Shown here piece by piece: positions 1 to 6,655 of a stretch of 64,000 nucleotides of DNA (positions are counted from its first letter, which is position 1; each line of letters opens with the position of its first letter). Made by a program: the position numbers and the translations under genes. This stretch comes from Alteromonas sp. a30 (GTDB lineage Bacteria > Pseudomonadota > Gammaproteobacteria > Enterobacterales > Alteromonadaceae). A model generated the notes under the pieces. It worked only from the letters and a program-made list of their open reading frames with translations, did not search any database and was not told the DNA's origin. The DNA lies in the NCBI RefSeq assembly GCF_026788005.1, contig NZ_JABEPE010000004.1:218400-282399 (forward strand). The letters run 5' to 3'.

Positions 1-712
1 CAATTTGCGCTTCGTCCATTTGTTTTTGCAAATAAAACCCTTTAACGCGATCAAACGCATACGCTTTGCCGTTAAGCGGATTAAAACGAATGTAATCCCT
101 TGGGTTTTCCGTTCTAGGATTGATTAACACCGGATGCTCGTTTGATTGCTGCACCTCAGGCATATGATGTCCATCTAACGTTGGAAACTGTAAACCTTTG
201 TTTTTCTCCGCACACTGCGGGCAGGTATAAAGTAGGTTGCTGGTATCATAAGTGAGACCCACATAAGCGCGGCGCTTTAGCGCACCTTCATGAAGATAAC
301 CTGCCGGTGGTCGGTAGTGGGAAACCAAGTGCTCTTGAATATGGGTTGCACCCAATTGACTTTCACACCAGTAGCACTTTCCAGATGACGCCCCAGCCAA
401 GGTTTTTACAATGTCATTTGTTGCGTATAACGAGGCATCAAACGCGGCCTGAGTATATCCGATGCTGAACTTGTCGTTGCTCAACTTAACGCTTTTATTG
501 GCATTACGCTCGGTTAAGTAAACTAAGTTATCAACTAAATCATTCGCGAACCCTTCTTTAATCAAGGTGTTACGATCAACTGTCGCAAGTAGGCGATACT
601 CGTGAGGCTCAGACACTCTATGAAGCAGGTCCAACATTTGTTTCGTTGCTACCTGTAATGTGGCTTTATGTGTCTCATTTAGCATGAAGCTCATTGGTGC
701 TATCGACATCAT
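1..712 (-). CDS. HNH-like protein (TIGR02646/PtuB-like), partial at left edge
   Basis: An open frame on the minus strand runs off the left edge; 237 residues are visible and the C-terminus is missing. Two ATGs are adjacent at 712 and 709. A GAGGT ribosome site lies 8 bases upstream of the first. The visible part has CYWCE at residues 113-117, EHLVSHYRP at 127-135, CPQC at 164-167, NKGLQFP at 171-177 and LINPRTENPRDYIRF at 196-210. This order (CxxCE, H-x-RP, NL..CxxC, KG..FP, then a NP..e.P motif) resembles the HNH-type proteins of the TIGR02646 family, which includes the nuclease of Septu defence. If so it would be a metal-dependent DNA endonuclease. It is the last visible gene of the R-body operon, 32 bases after the Gln-rich gene. 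A plain zinc-binding structural protein is an alternative because the catalytic histidines cannot be proven by eye. Confidence 0.6.
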   Translation of the reverse strand, partial: MMSIAPMSFMLNETHKATLQVATKQMLDLLHRVSEPHEYRLLATVDRNTLIKEGFANDLVDNLVYLTERNANKSVKLSNDKFSIGYTQAAFDASLYATNDIVKTLAGASSGKCYWCESQLGATHIQEHLVSHYRPPAGYLHEGALKRRAYVGLTYDTSNLLYTCPQCAEKNKGLQFPTLDGHHMPEVQQSNEHPVLINPRTENPRDYIRFNPLNGKAYAFDRVKGFYLQKQMDEAQI

Positions 713-744
713 AGTTTTTTACCTCACATTCCTTAGTACAAGAA

Positions 745-1398
745 TTACGACTGGCCGTTACCCGAGGGTATTTGTGGCCCTGGCGGATGTTGAATATTCT
801 GCTCTGGCTGAGTGCCATGCGAATCACCTTGAACCCCTGGTCCTTGCCCCAGAACGCCTTCTTGTTGTGGAGCTTGGGCCGCTAAATGTGCACTGGCTTG
901 TTCTGCCTGTTGTTGTGCTTGCAACACACTTTGCTCAGCGAGTGCTTGCTGGTGCTGCATTTCTTTTTGCATCTGCAAGTTAGATTGATGCATAGCGCTT
1001 TCTGTTTCTTGGAAATGATGTTGCGCTGATTGATTAAGCTGCTGCATCTGCGATGCGGCTTGTGCATTACCTCCTTGCATTGCCGTGTTAGCATCATTTA
1101 CCAAATTACCGGCTTGCGGTGCCGGTTGCCCTTGCATTTGAGGCTGTTGCTGAGCGTGATGCGGCTGCTGTGCCATTTGTTGCGCTTGATGCTGTGCCTG
1201 TTGAGCCTGCTGCTGCATTTGCGTATCAATAAACTGCCTATGCTCCAAGTGCCCAAGCAACTGCCTATTCTGATTGAAAGACTGATTCAAGAAATGACCA
1301 ATTTGCTGCAAATTTTGGCTCAATTCCGTAATTAACGTTTTCATATTTTCATCCACTTGTGCGCGTGGATCTTGGTTTTGATTTTGTTGTGGATTCAT
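745..1398 (-). CDS. Gln-rich coiled-coil protein of the R-body operon
   Basis: A 217-residue protein made largely of Gln, Ala, His and Met. The N-terminus is rich in Asn and Gln. The middle is long, Gln-dominated and probably helical, with heptad-like spacing, and the C-terminus is Gly/Pro-rich. There is no signal peptide or membrane segment. The ATG at 1398 has a GGAGT ribosome site 9 bases upstream, which supports translation despite the low complexity. It sits 51 bases downstream of the 360-residue protein and 32 bases before the HNH-like gene, so it looks co-transcribed with the reb genes. I do not recognise a family. A scaffold or assembly role in the R-body is conceivable but is inference from position alone. 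Confidence 0.7.
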   Translation of the reverse strand: MNPQQNQNQDPRAQVDENMKTLITELSQNLQQIGHFLNQSFNQNRQLLGHLEHRQFIDTQMQQQAQQAQHQAQQMAQQPHHAQQQPQMQGQPAPQAGNLVNDANTAMQGGNAQAASQMQQLNQSAQHHFQETESAMHQSNLQMQKEMQHQQALAEQSVLQAQQQAEQASAHLAAQAPQQEGVLGQGPGVQGDSHGTQPEQNIQHPPGPQIPSGNGQS

Positions 1399-1449
1399 TG
1401 CATGTCACTCCTACTCTGGTTGAGCATTGTTAGGGTTAATCGGCACGTT

Positions 1450-2532
1450 CTAGGTGCTGGTTAGTGTATTGGTTGTTGCTTGGGTATTTGACGCAATTAT
1501 CTGTTCAAATCGCAACACACTCACACAACCATTTTCATCCAACATGACTTCGCATGTTTGGTGATCAAAATTCGGGTTACTGAGTTTGGCAAACCAGTAT
1601 TTGCTATCTTGAGACAACGTCAATTTTTCCATTTTCAAGAAACAGGTAAACGCAATTAGGCTATTCTGAAAGGCCTTTACTTGTGCATCATTGCCAATAT
1701 CATCGAACAGGGCCTGCGGCTCGGAATGACGAACCCAGTTAACTATCGCCGTTGCCATATCACGGAACCCAATGGCGGCATTTTGCTGCCCCCAATGCTG
1801 TAACAGCGCAGGAATTTGTAACGTTCCTTGGTTCGACGTCAACTGAGGGCAATTTAGATTTTTCACTGCTTTGGATAACATGTCTTGATATAGCTCGTTG
1901 AATTTATTACTAATATTGGGAGTTATCTTCTTTGCTTGATTTTTACTCACCAAATAATTCAACGTAATGCACGCAAACTCAACAAAATGGCAAAATGCCG
2001 AGGCGCTACAAGCAGCCTTTAAGGCAAAACGCGCAGCTTCTAAATACACAAAGTCGGGATACGCGTTATTCGTAATAGTTTGATTCAACTGACTTAGCTG
2101 ACCAATATCATCTAGCGACATGGTTAAGAACAGCGCATTGTGGCTGACTTGCAGTGTATCGAGTACGGTTTCTGCTTGCAGGTTATGCCATGCCGTAATC
2201 GCCTTCTTATCGACACCAAGTTGCTCAAAAGCCTGGGTGTTTTTTTGCGGTAACGCCAAAGATAAGGTTTGTAATTCGGATTCACTCATCGACATTAAAA
2301 AATCCGCAGATGCCACTACGCCGGAATCCGCAACAGGAATTAAGTTCGTGCTGAACAATCCCTCAGCAATGCTGTTTAGCAATGCAGTTTCAGACGAAAA
2401 ATTATAGGTCAGGTGTGAATCGTTAATGGCTTGCTCTAGCCACTGCATCGATCCTGGCATCCAACCTAAAATGTTGCTTGCCCTAACGGATAAGCTAGAT
2501 GTGCCTGAAATGGGGGAATGTATGGAAATCAT
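1450..2532 (-). CDS. Unknown protein of the R-body operon
   Basis: A 360-residue soluble protein without signal peptide or clear membrane helices. It appears mostly helical and has a Cys-containing stretch near residues 175-195 (AACSASAFCHFVEFAC). The ATG at 2532 is preceded by an AAGGA-like sequence. It lies 33 bases after the 118-residue RebB-like gene and is transcribed with it. I do not recognise the family. Its fixed place between RebB-like genes and the Gln-rich gene suggests a role in R-body assembly or cargo, but nothing in its sequence names a function. Confidence 0.75.
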   Translation of the reverse strand: MISIHSPISGTSSLSVRASNILGWMPGSMQWLEQAINDSHLTYNFSSETALLNSIAEGLFSTNLIPVADSGVVASADFLMSMSESELQTLSLALPQKNTQAFEQLGVDKKAITAWHNLQAETVLDTLQVSHNALFLTMSLDDIGQLSQLNQTITNNAYPDFVYLEAARFALKAACSASAFCHFVEFACITLNYLVSKNQAKKITPNISNKFNELYQDMLSKAVKNLNCPQLTSNQGTLQIPALLQHWGQQNAAIGFRDMATAIVNWVRHSEPQALFDDIGNDAQVKAFQNSLIAFTCFLKMEKLTLSQDSKYWFAKLSNPNFDHQTCEVMLDENGCVSVLRFEQIIASNTQATTNTLTST

Positions 2533-2565
2533 GATTCCGTATCCTTTAACACACGACTGTGCTCT

Positions 2566-2922
2566 TTATTCGTCACCGGAAGGAAAGTTTTTCACGACTG
2601 TTCCCGCATTTTCACCAATAGTTTTGAAACTTTCGGCGCTTGCAGTCACTAATCCCTGAATTTGTGCTAATACTTTTGCACATTCGTCCGCATTACCTGT
2701 TGCCAACATTTGGGAAACCGCAACACCTGCCGCCGTTGTGCTAATCGTATTCATATTGCGAAGCTGGTCAGTTGCATCTTGAATGGCAATGGCTGCACTT
2801 TGAGAAACAGACTGATACGCCTTTCCCGCCCCTGAGTGACGAATAATATCGCCCGTTAAAGTGGCTTGCTGCACCGCCTGAATTGAGTTCATTATTTGTG
2901 GATTTACCATTTGATTAGCCAT
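2566..2922 (-). CDS. Distant RebB-like R-body protein
   Basis: A 118-residue protein with the general RebB pattern. NPQIMNSIQAVQQATL near residue 8 corresponds to the NQITDSVTQANVQVL of the true RebB copies, and helical Ala/Gln/Ser segments ending in TTAAGVAVSQML correspond to TTMGVATLYSLDT. The C-terminus extends about 35 residues beyond the RebB length. There is no signal peptide. It follows the 178-residue RebB-like gene after about 100 bases. RebB proteins are the small structural subunits of R-bodies. This one is divergent enough that a minor or capping subunit is as likely as a bulk one. Confidence 0.65.
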   Translation of the reverse strand: MANQMVNPQIMNSIQAVQQATLTGDIIRHSGAGKAYQSVSQSAAIAIQDATDQLRNMNTISTTAAGVAVSQMLATGNADECAKVLAQIQGLVTASAESFKTIGENAGTVVKNFPSGDE

Positions 2923-3024
2923 GAGAATACCTGTTTCAAAGTGTTGTCGTTCACGCCTGTGGATGTCTGATTATGCTTCGTTCTTTCATCCGCTAATTTG
3001 TTTGTATGCGCCGCTTCTTCGTTT

Positions 3025-3561
3025 TTAGGTGGTGGGTGTTGTACCCGATGAGGGGACGCTTTTGTCACCTTCTTCCGAACTGCTCCCCCCTTTCGACTCC
3101 AATGATTGCAATTTCGCAATCAATGCTTTGAGATTTTTTTGCACATCTGCATCACTGGAACTTTGTGAGCCAATGTCTTTCGCGGCGCTGTCTATCAGCG
3201 TATTCGCCATCGCAATGAGTTGTTCAGCATCGGCCTTACTTGATCCACCATCACCGCCGCTAGCGTCCCCGCCGGAAAGCGGCATAAATGGTGGCGGCGG
3301 CACATCTGGCTTTTCGACCGGAGGAAGCTGTACAGCAGGTCCAACAGCTAGCATTTTCGCACACGTCGCTGTTACCGATGCATTGGTAGTAAGCTGTGCA
3401 TTTTGTTGCGCTGAAATGGCGTTGTACATCGCCATACCCATCGTTTCAGCCGAAGCCATGTCGAGCAATGCCTGACCGTGAGGAGCTGCAATACTAGTGA
3501 GTAAGGTGCTGCTTTGCGTAACAGAATCTGTAATCACATCATTAACTGTTGAACCCGTCAT
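3025..3561 (-). CDS. RebB-like protein with proline/acidic tail
   Basis: A 178-residue protein from the ATG at 3561, which has an AGGA ribosome site 8 bases upstream. An upstream in-frame start at 3618 would overlap the previous gene and lacks support. Residues 1-75 are RebB-like: TVNDVITDSVTQS matches the NNQITDSVTQA signature of the four RebB copies, followed by the Ala/Gln-rich helical part. Then comes a Pro-rich linker (VEKPDVPPPPF), a Gly/Asp/Ser stretch, a helical segment near residues 125-160 and a Ser-rich acidic end. The added domain may let this subunit anchor or recruit something at the R-body end; that is inference. Confidence 0.75.
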   Translation of the reverse strand: MTGSTVNDVITDSVTQSSTLLTSIAAPHGQALLDMASAETMGMAMYNAISAQQNAQLTTNASVTATCAKMLAVGPAVQLPPVEKPDVPPPPFMPLSGGDASGGDGGSSKADAEQLIAMANTLIDSAAKDIGSQSSSDADVQKNLKALIAKLQSLESKGGSSSEEGDKSVPSSGTTPTT

Positions 3562-3563
3562 GA

Positions 3564-3776
3564 TTATTGTCCTTTGGCAGCCCCAGCTGCGCCCGTTGAA
3601 ATAATAAGTGCCAAGCACTGATCTAAACTTGCCTGACTCGAAAGTTGAGAAAAGCGTTCATTTTGAACAGCATTTTCCATCAGAATACCTACGCTATGTG
3701 CGCCAGTACTGTAAACCATTCCCATGGCCACACCCGGAGCCATGCCTGCGTTTACCAAGGTTGCTACGAGACTCAT
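3564..3776 (-). CDS. Short RebB-like protein
   Basis: A 70-residue hydrophobic, Ala/Gly/Met-rich protein. The ATG at 3776 has GAGAGG six bases upstream; the GTG at 3782 sits against that ribosome site and is less likely. APGVAMGMVYSTGAHSVG aligns with the APALSMGNLFQATSQALG block of the RebB copies, and the following NAVQNERFSQLSSQAS matches their NATTSQQQTNVTAQAA. It lacks the N-terminal NQITDSVTQ part. It is separated from the last canonical rebB by 83 bases containing a hairpin and lies 2 bases before the next gene, so it starts the second half of the operon. Confidence 0.65.
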   Translation of the reverse strand: MSLVATLVNAGMAPGVAMGMVYSTGAHSVGILMENAVQNERFSQLSSQASLDQCLALIISTGAAGAAKGQ

Positions 3777-3811
3777 AATCACCCTCTCGTTTTTTTCCCT
3801 GAACCTATTAA

Positions 3812-3833
3812 CTAAGAACCTCCTTGTTCTTAG
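3812..3833 (-). other. Intercistronic hairpin with Shine-Dalgarno-like loop
   Basis: On the minus strand CTAAGAAC and GTTCTTAG form a perfect 8-bp stem around the six-base loop AAGGAG. It lies between the fourth rebB and the short RebB-like gene and is not followed by a T-run, so it is not a normal intrinsic terminator. It could stabilise the upstream rebB message or moderate expression of downstream genes. Confidence 0.55.
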
Positions 3834-3859
3834 GCTAAGCTAAATAATACGGTTTTGAA

Positions 3860-4123
3860 TCAACCGTAAATCATGCTTGTTGCTTTACCTGTAGACGCCG
3901 TGTCTACGCTGTAAAGTGTGCTCACACCTTGTACAGTAGAAGCCTGCCAAGTGATGTTGCTTTGCTGTTGAGAAGTCGTCGCATTATGAGCAGCATTGCT
4001 TAGCGCTTGTGATGTTGCCATCATCAAATTGCCCATAGAACTTGCTGGTGCAAGACCAACTACTTCTGTGTTTGCTTGAGTAACAGAGTCAGTGATTTGG
4101 CTGTTTACAGTTGTTGGATACAT
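3860..4123 (-). CDS. rebB: RebB family R-body subunit, copy 4
   Basis: An 87-residue RebB protein. It carries the family signature NSQITDSVTQANTEV near residue 7, then APASSMGNLMMATSQAL, HNATTSQQQSN and the C-terminal LYSVDTASTGKATSMI. RebB polymers form the ribbon of the R-body, which rolls up in the cytoplasm and unrolls into a needle when pH drops. The start ATG at 4123 is preceded by AAGGTAAAACCTA. It is the most divergent of the four close copies and lies 30 bases downstream of copy 3. Confidence 0.93.
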   Translation of the reverse strand: MYPTTVNSQITDSVTQANTEVVGLAPASSMGNLMMATSQALSNAAHNATTSQQQSNITWQASTVQGVSTLYSVDTASTGKATSMIYG

Positions 4124-4153
4124 TAGGTTTTACCTTCTGTTGGTTTAAGAAAC

Positions 4154-4423
4154 TTATCCGCCCAAGATAGCACTCGTCGCCTTCCCGGTTGACGCGGTGT
4201 CTAAGGAGTAAAGCAACGCCACACCCGTCGTTGTTGCAGCCTGAGCAACAATATTCATTTGTTGCTGTGCTGCCGTCGCGTTATGAGCAGCATTTGCTAA
4301 AGCCTGTGAGGTTGCTTGAAACAAATTCCCCATCGCGCTGGCAGGTGCACTGCTTAACACTTCAACATTAGCCTGCGTCACTGAGTCAGTGATTTGGTCG
4401 TTAACTGAAGTTGGAAAAGCCAT
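4154..4423 (-). CDS. rebB: RebB family R-body subunit, copy 3
   Basis: An 89-residue RebB protein with NDQITDSVTQANVEVL, APASAMGNLFQATSQAL, HNATAAQQQMN and LYSLDTASTGKATSAIL in the usual order. It is nearly colinear with copies 1 and 2, so these are tandem duplications that have diverged moderately. GGAG lies about 9 bases before the ATG. Spacing to copy 2 is 26 bases. Different copies may fill different places in the ribbon, since several Reb proteins are required for assembly in Caedibacter. Confidence 0.95.
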   Translation of the reverse strand: MAFPTSVNDQITDSVTQANVEVLSSAPASAMGNLFQATSQALANAAHNATAAQQQMNIVAQAATTTGVALLYSLDTASTGKATSAILGG

Positions 4424-4449
4424 TTGGCGTACTCCGTATTAATTCGAAA

Positions 4450-4719
4450 TTAAGAACCCAAAATGGCCGAAGTAGCTTTACCGGTTGAAGCGGTGTCTAG
4501 GGAGTACAAAGTGGTGACGCCCATAGTCGTTGCTGCTTGTGCCGTTACGTTAGTTTGTTGCTGCGCGGTAGTTGCGTTATGAGCCGCATTACCTAACGCC
4601 TGTGACGTTGCTTGGAATAGGTTGCCCATTGCAATAGCAGGTGCATCACCTAACACTTTTACGTTAGCTTGGGTAACAGAATCCGTGATTTGATTATTTA
4701 CTGAAGTTGGAAAAGCCAT
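4450..4719 (-). CDS. rebB: RebB family R-body subunit, copy 2
   Basis: An 89-residue RebB protein. Signature blocks are NNQITDSVTQANVKVL, APAIAMGNLFQATSQAL, HNATTAQQQTN and LYSLDTASTGKATSAIL. A clear AGGAG ribosome site lies upstream of the ATG at 4719. It follows copy 1 after 49 bases. The strong ribosome sites of copies 1 and 2 fit high-level synthesis of structural subunits. Confidence 0.95.
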   Translation of the reverse strand: MAFPTSVNNQITDSVTQANVKVLGDAPAIAMGNLFQATSQALGNAAHNATTAQQQTNVTAQAATTMGVTTLYSLDTASTGKATSAILGS

Positions 4720-4768
4720 GATGCTTATCTCCTTGTGTTATTAAAATTTAAATATTTTTAGGCAAGGT

Positions 4769-5053
4769 TTACAAACCAGCGACTTTCGATTGTAAAATTG
4801 CTGAAGTTGCTTTGCCTGCTGCTGCGGTATCAATGGAATACAGTGTTGCAACACCCATTGTGGTCGCCGCTTGCGCAGTTACATTTGTTTGCTGCTGGGA
4901 AGTGGTCGCATTGTGCGCAGAGTTGCCCAGCGCTTGTGAGGTTGCTTGGAATAAATTACCCATTGATAACGCGGGCGCATCACCAAGCACTTGTACATTG
5001 GCTTGTGTCACTGAATCAGTGATTTGATTATTAACTGCGGTTGGAAAAGCCAT
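4769..5053 (-). CDS. rebB: RebB family R-body subunit, copy 1
   Basis: A 94-residue RebB protein, first gene of the reb operon. It has NNQITDSVTQANVQVL, APALSMGNLFQATSQAL, HNATTSQQQTN and LYSIDTAAAGKATSAIL, plus a five-residue longer C-terminus (SKVAGL) than the other copies. AGGAG sits 6 bases before the ATG at 5053. The operon promoter should lie in the 340 bases upstream, after the terminator of the regulator gene. It acts in the cytoplasm as a polymerising subunit. Confidence 0.95.
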   Translation of the reverse strand: MAFPTAVNNQITDSVTQANVQVLGDAPALSMGNLFQATSQALGNSAHNATTSQQQTNVTAQAATTMGVATLYSIDTAAAGKATSAILQSKVAGL

Positions 5054-5269
5054 AGTTAACTCCTACTCATTAATTGATTAAATTAGCGTTTAGTTATCAG
5101 TGAATGTGCGCGCCCTAAAATGCGGCATCACCTTCATTTGATGGAGAAAGAATAAACAAGGCTAAAACAGAAGAAGTGTACAAATGCGGCAACTGGCAGG
5201 TAAATTGCGCGGAAGATCGTTTACTTTGAGTAAAAAGCATTGATAAAAGGTAAAAAACAAGGATGCTTA
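5054..5269 (-). promoter_or_regulatory. Presumed reb operon promoter region
   Basis: This non-coding stretch separates the regulator terminator from the first rebB start. It must hold the reb promoter on the minus strand. I could not settle on one -35/-10 pair. A small minus-strand ORF here (5115-5330) runs through the terminator and has no ribosome site, so I treat the stretch as non-coding. Confidence 0.45.
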
Positions 5270-5271
5270 CG

Positions 5272-5297
5272 AAATAAAAAGCGGAACTTAATCCGCT
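5272..5297 (-). terminator. Intrinsic terminator of the AAA-AraC regulator gene
   Basis: Read on the minus strand, AGCGGA-TTAAGT-TCCGCT forms a 6-bp stem followed directly by TTTTTATTT. It lies about 100 bases after the regulator stop codon and before the reb promoter region, so it separates the two transcription units. Confidence 0.7.
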
Positions 5298-5394
5298 GAT
5301 AAACTGCCTAACTGACAACAAGCAAACCATCCCCTTGTAGGCTCCTAAGCACCTAATTTAGAGTGTTCACTTGTACTCAACAATAGCATTAGAA

Positions 5395-6519
5395 CTAGTG
5401 TAATTGGCGACGATATTGGGAAGGCTTTATACCAACCAGCTTACGAAATGTTTTCTCAAAATGACTTAAATCATGAAACCCTGTCTCATAAGAGATTTGC
5501 GTAATTTGCATACTGGGTTGATTACGTAAAAGCCGCTTTGAATACTCAATTCGAAGTTCTAAAAGCAACTTTTTAAATGACACGCCCAAGTGTTTTCGAT
5601 ACAAAAAAGATAGGTGTGGCGGGCTAACACAGGCTTTTTTTGCAGCATGTTCAATGGTAATTTTCTCGTTGAATTGCTGCATCATGAAATTGAGTGAACG
5701 CGAAATAGCAATGTGTTGATGTGCCACATCGGGAATTTGGTTTTCCAATAACGATACCGCTATCGACTGTTTACTCCCTAATTTTGGCTTGTTTTCATCA
5801 AACGTATCCATCGCAAGGTAAGCAGGATCTATTTTAAGCCCCTCAAACTCTGGAAAATAATAAATGAGCGCCTTTTTTGAAACGACTTCATCTTCCGATA
5901 ACACCGCCAACTTCGCAAAAAACCGCTCTAACCCCTTTACATTATCTTCCCAAGAATTGCTGAAAATAAGGGGCCAACAATCCTGTTCAAATTCAATGTG
6001 TTTAATGTTTTTATATTTTTCTCTTAGCATGTGGATGAGTAGCGGAATATCTTCTGTTCGTCTATTTAGATTAGGTAAACTAAGAGATAACCACGGCGCA
6101 CAAGATTCAATCACCTCCTTGTTTTCATGCCGATCCCAAAAAGTACACATAATCCTGACGGGCACGACCTGTCCCATATACTCTCTTTCCCAGAAAGGTT
6201 GTAACCGGTTCAAAATGGACTCGGGTAGAACATTGAGGTTTTTTAAAAGTATCGACCCTCCTAATGCCTTTTTGAAACATTGTTCAAATAGTTGAATGGC
6301 ACTTTTGGGATCCCAATGAGAACAACAGACATTAATAAAAGGAGAAGTACGACGAGCACTCATCTCATGAATTGATGATGCAGCGAGTGATTTTCCCGTT
6401 CCTTTCTCACCACGAAGAATTAACGGAAAATCCACACCTGCATATTTACTGATTTGTTGTTTTAACTGTGTTAAAGCTGGGCTGTTCCCTACCCATCGAT
6501 GACTCAAGGCTGCTTCCAT
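5395..6519 (-). CDS. Degenerate AAA domain-AraC-type transcription regulator of the reb locus
   Basis: A 374-residue protein from the ATG at 6519; a TTG at 6564 could add 15 residues. The N-terminal half looks like the central domain of sigma54 activators: WVGNSPALTQLKQQI at the start and a Walker A GEKGTGKS at residues 37-44. The GAFTGA loop that contacts sigma54 is absent, and the Walker B acidic pair is replaced by LLKNL near residue 92. ATP-driven sigma54 activation therefore looks lost. The last 100 residues are an AraC-type double helix-turn-helix (ITIEHAAKKACVSPPHLS, then QISYETGFHDLSHFEKTFR and the GIKPSQYR end). It lies directly upstream of the reb operon on the same strand and is the best candidate for its activator. 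Confidence 0.85.
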   Translation of the reverse strand: MEAALSHRWVGNSPALTQLKQQISKYAGVDFPLILRGEKGTGKSLAASSIHEMSARRTSPFINVCCSHWDPKSAIQLFEQCFKKALGGSILLKNLNVLPESILNRLQPFWEREYMGQVVPVRIMCTFWDRHENKEVIESCAPWLSLSLPNLNRRTEDIPLLIHMLREKYKNIKHIEFEQDCWPLIFSNSWEDNVKGLERFFAKLAVLSEDEVVSKKALIYYFPEFEGLKIDPAYLAMDTFDENKPKLGSKQSIAVSLLENQIPDVAHQHIAISRSLNFMMQQFNEKITIEHAAKKACVSPPHLSFLYRKHLGVSFKKLLLELRIEYSKRLLRNQPSMQITQISYETGFHDLSHFEKTFRKLVGIKPSQYRRQLH

Positions 6520-6600
6520 ATCAACTTTGTGTGATTCAAAAATCACACACTCCACTGTAATCAAGGTAGCGCTTAAAGTAATGGATATATTGTTCGAGTA

Positions 6601-6620
6601 TTATTTCACGTTATTTCACG
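6601..6620 (-). repeat. Tandem decamer upstream of the reb regulator
   Basis: TTATTTCACG occurs twice head to tail at 6601-6610 and 6611-6620, in the short gap between the FHA-HTH gene and the AAA-AraC gene. AraC-family proteins often bind direct repeats, so this may be an operator for autoregulation. A weaker similar half-site (ACGAAATAAA) lies at 5269-5278. Confidence 0.5.
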
Positions 6621-6655
6621 TATCATAAAAAGCCCAATTTCTCGTTACCTGAAAA

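Noticed and set aside
2904..3119. Basic 71-residue minus-strand ORF between two RebB-like genes.
   Set aside because: It overlaps the end and start of the neighbouring genes in another frame and has no ribosome site; composition is unlike the reb proteins.
5194..5208. TGGCAGGTAAATTGC on the plus strand fits the sigma54 GG-N10-GC pattern.
   Set aside because: It points away from the reb genes and has no plus-strand gene downstream, and the local activator-like protein lacks GAFTGA. Probably chance.
5115..5330. Hydrophobic 71-residue minus-strand ORF upstream of the first rebB.
   Set aside because: It runs through the intrinsic terminator at 5272-5297 and has no ribosome site.
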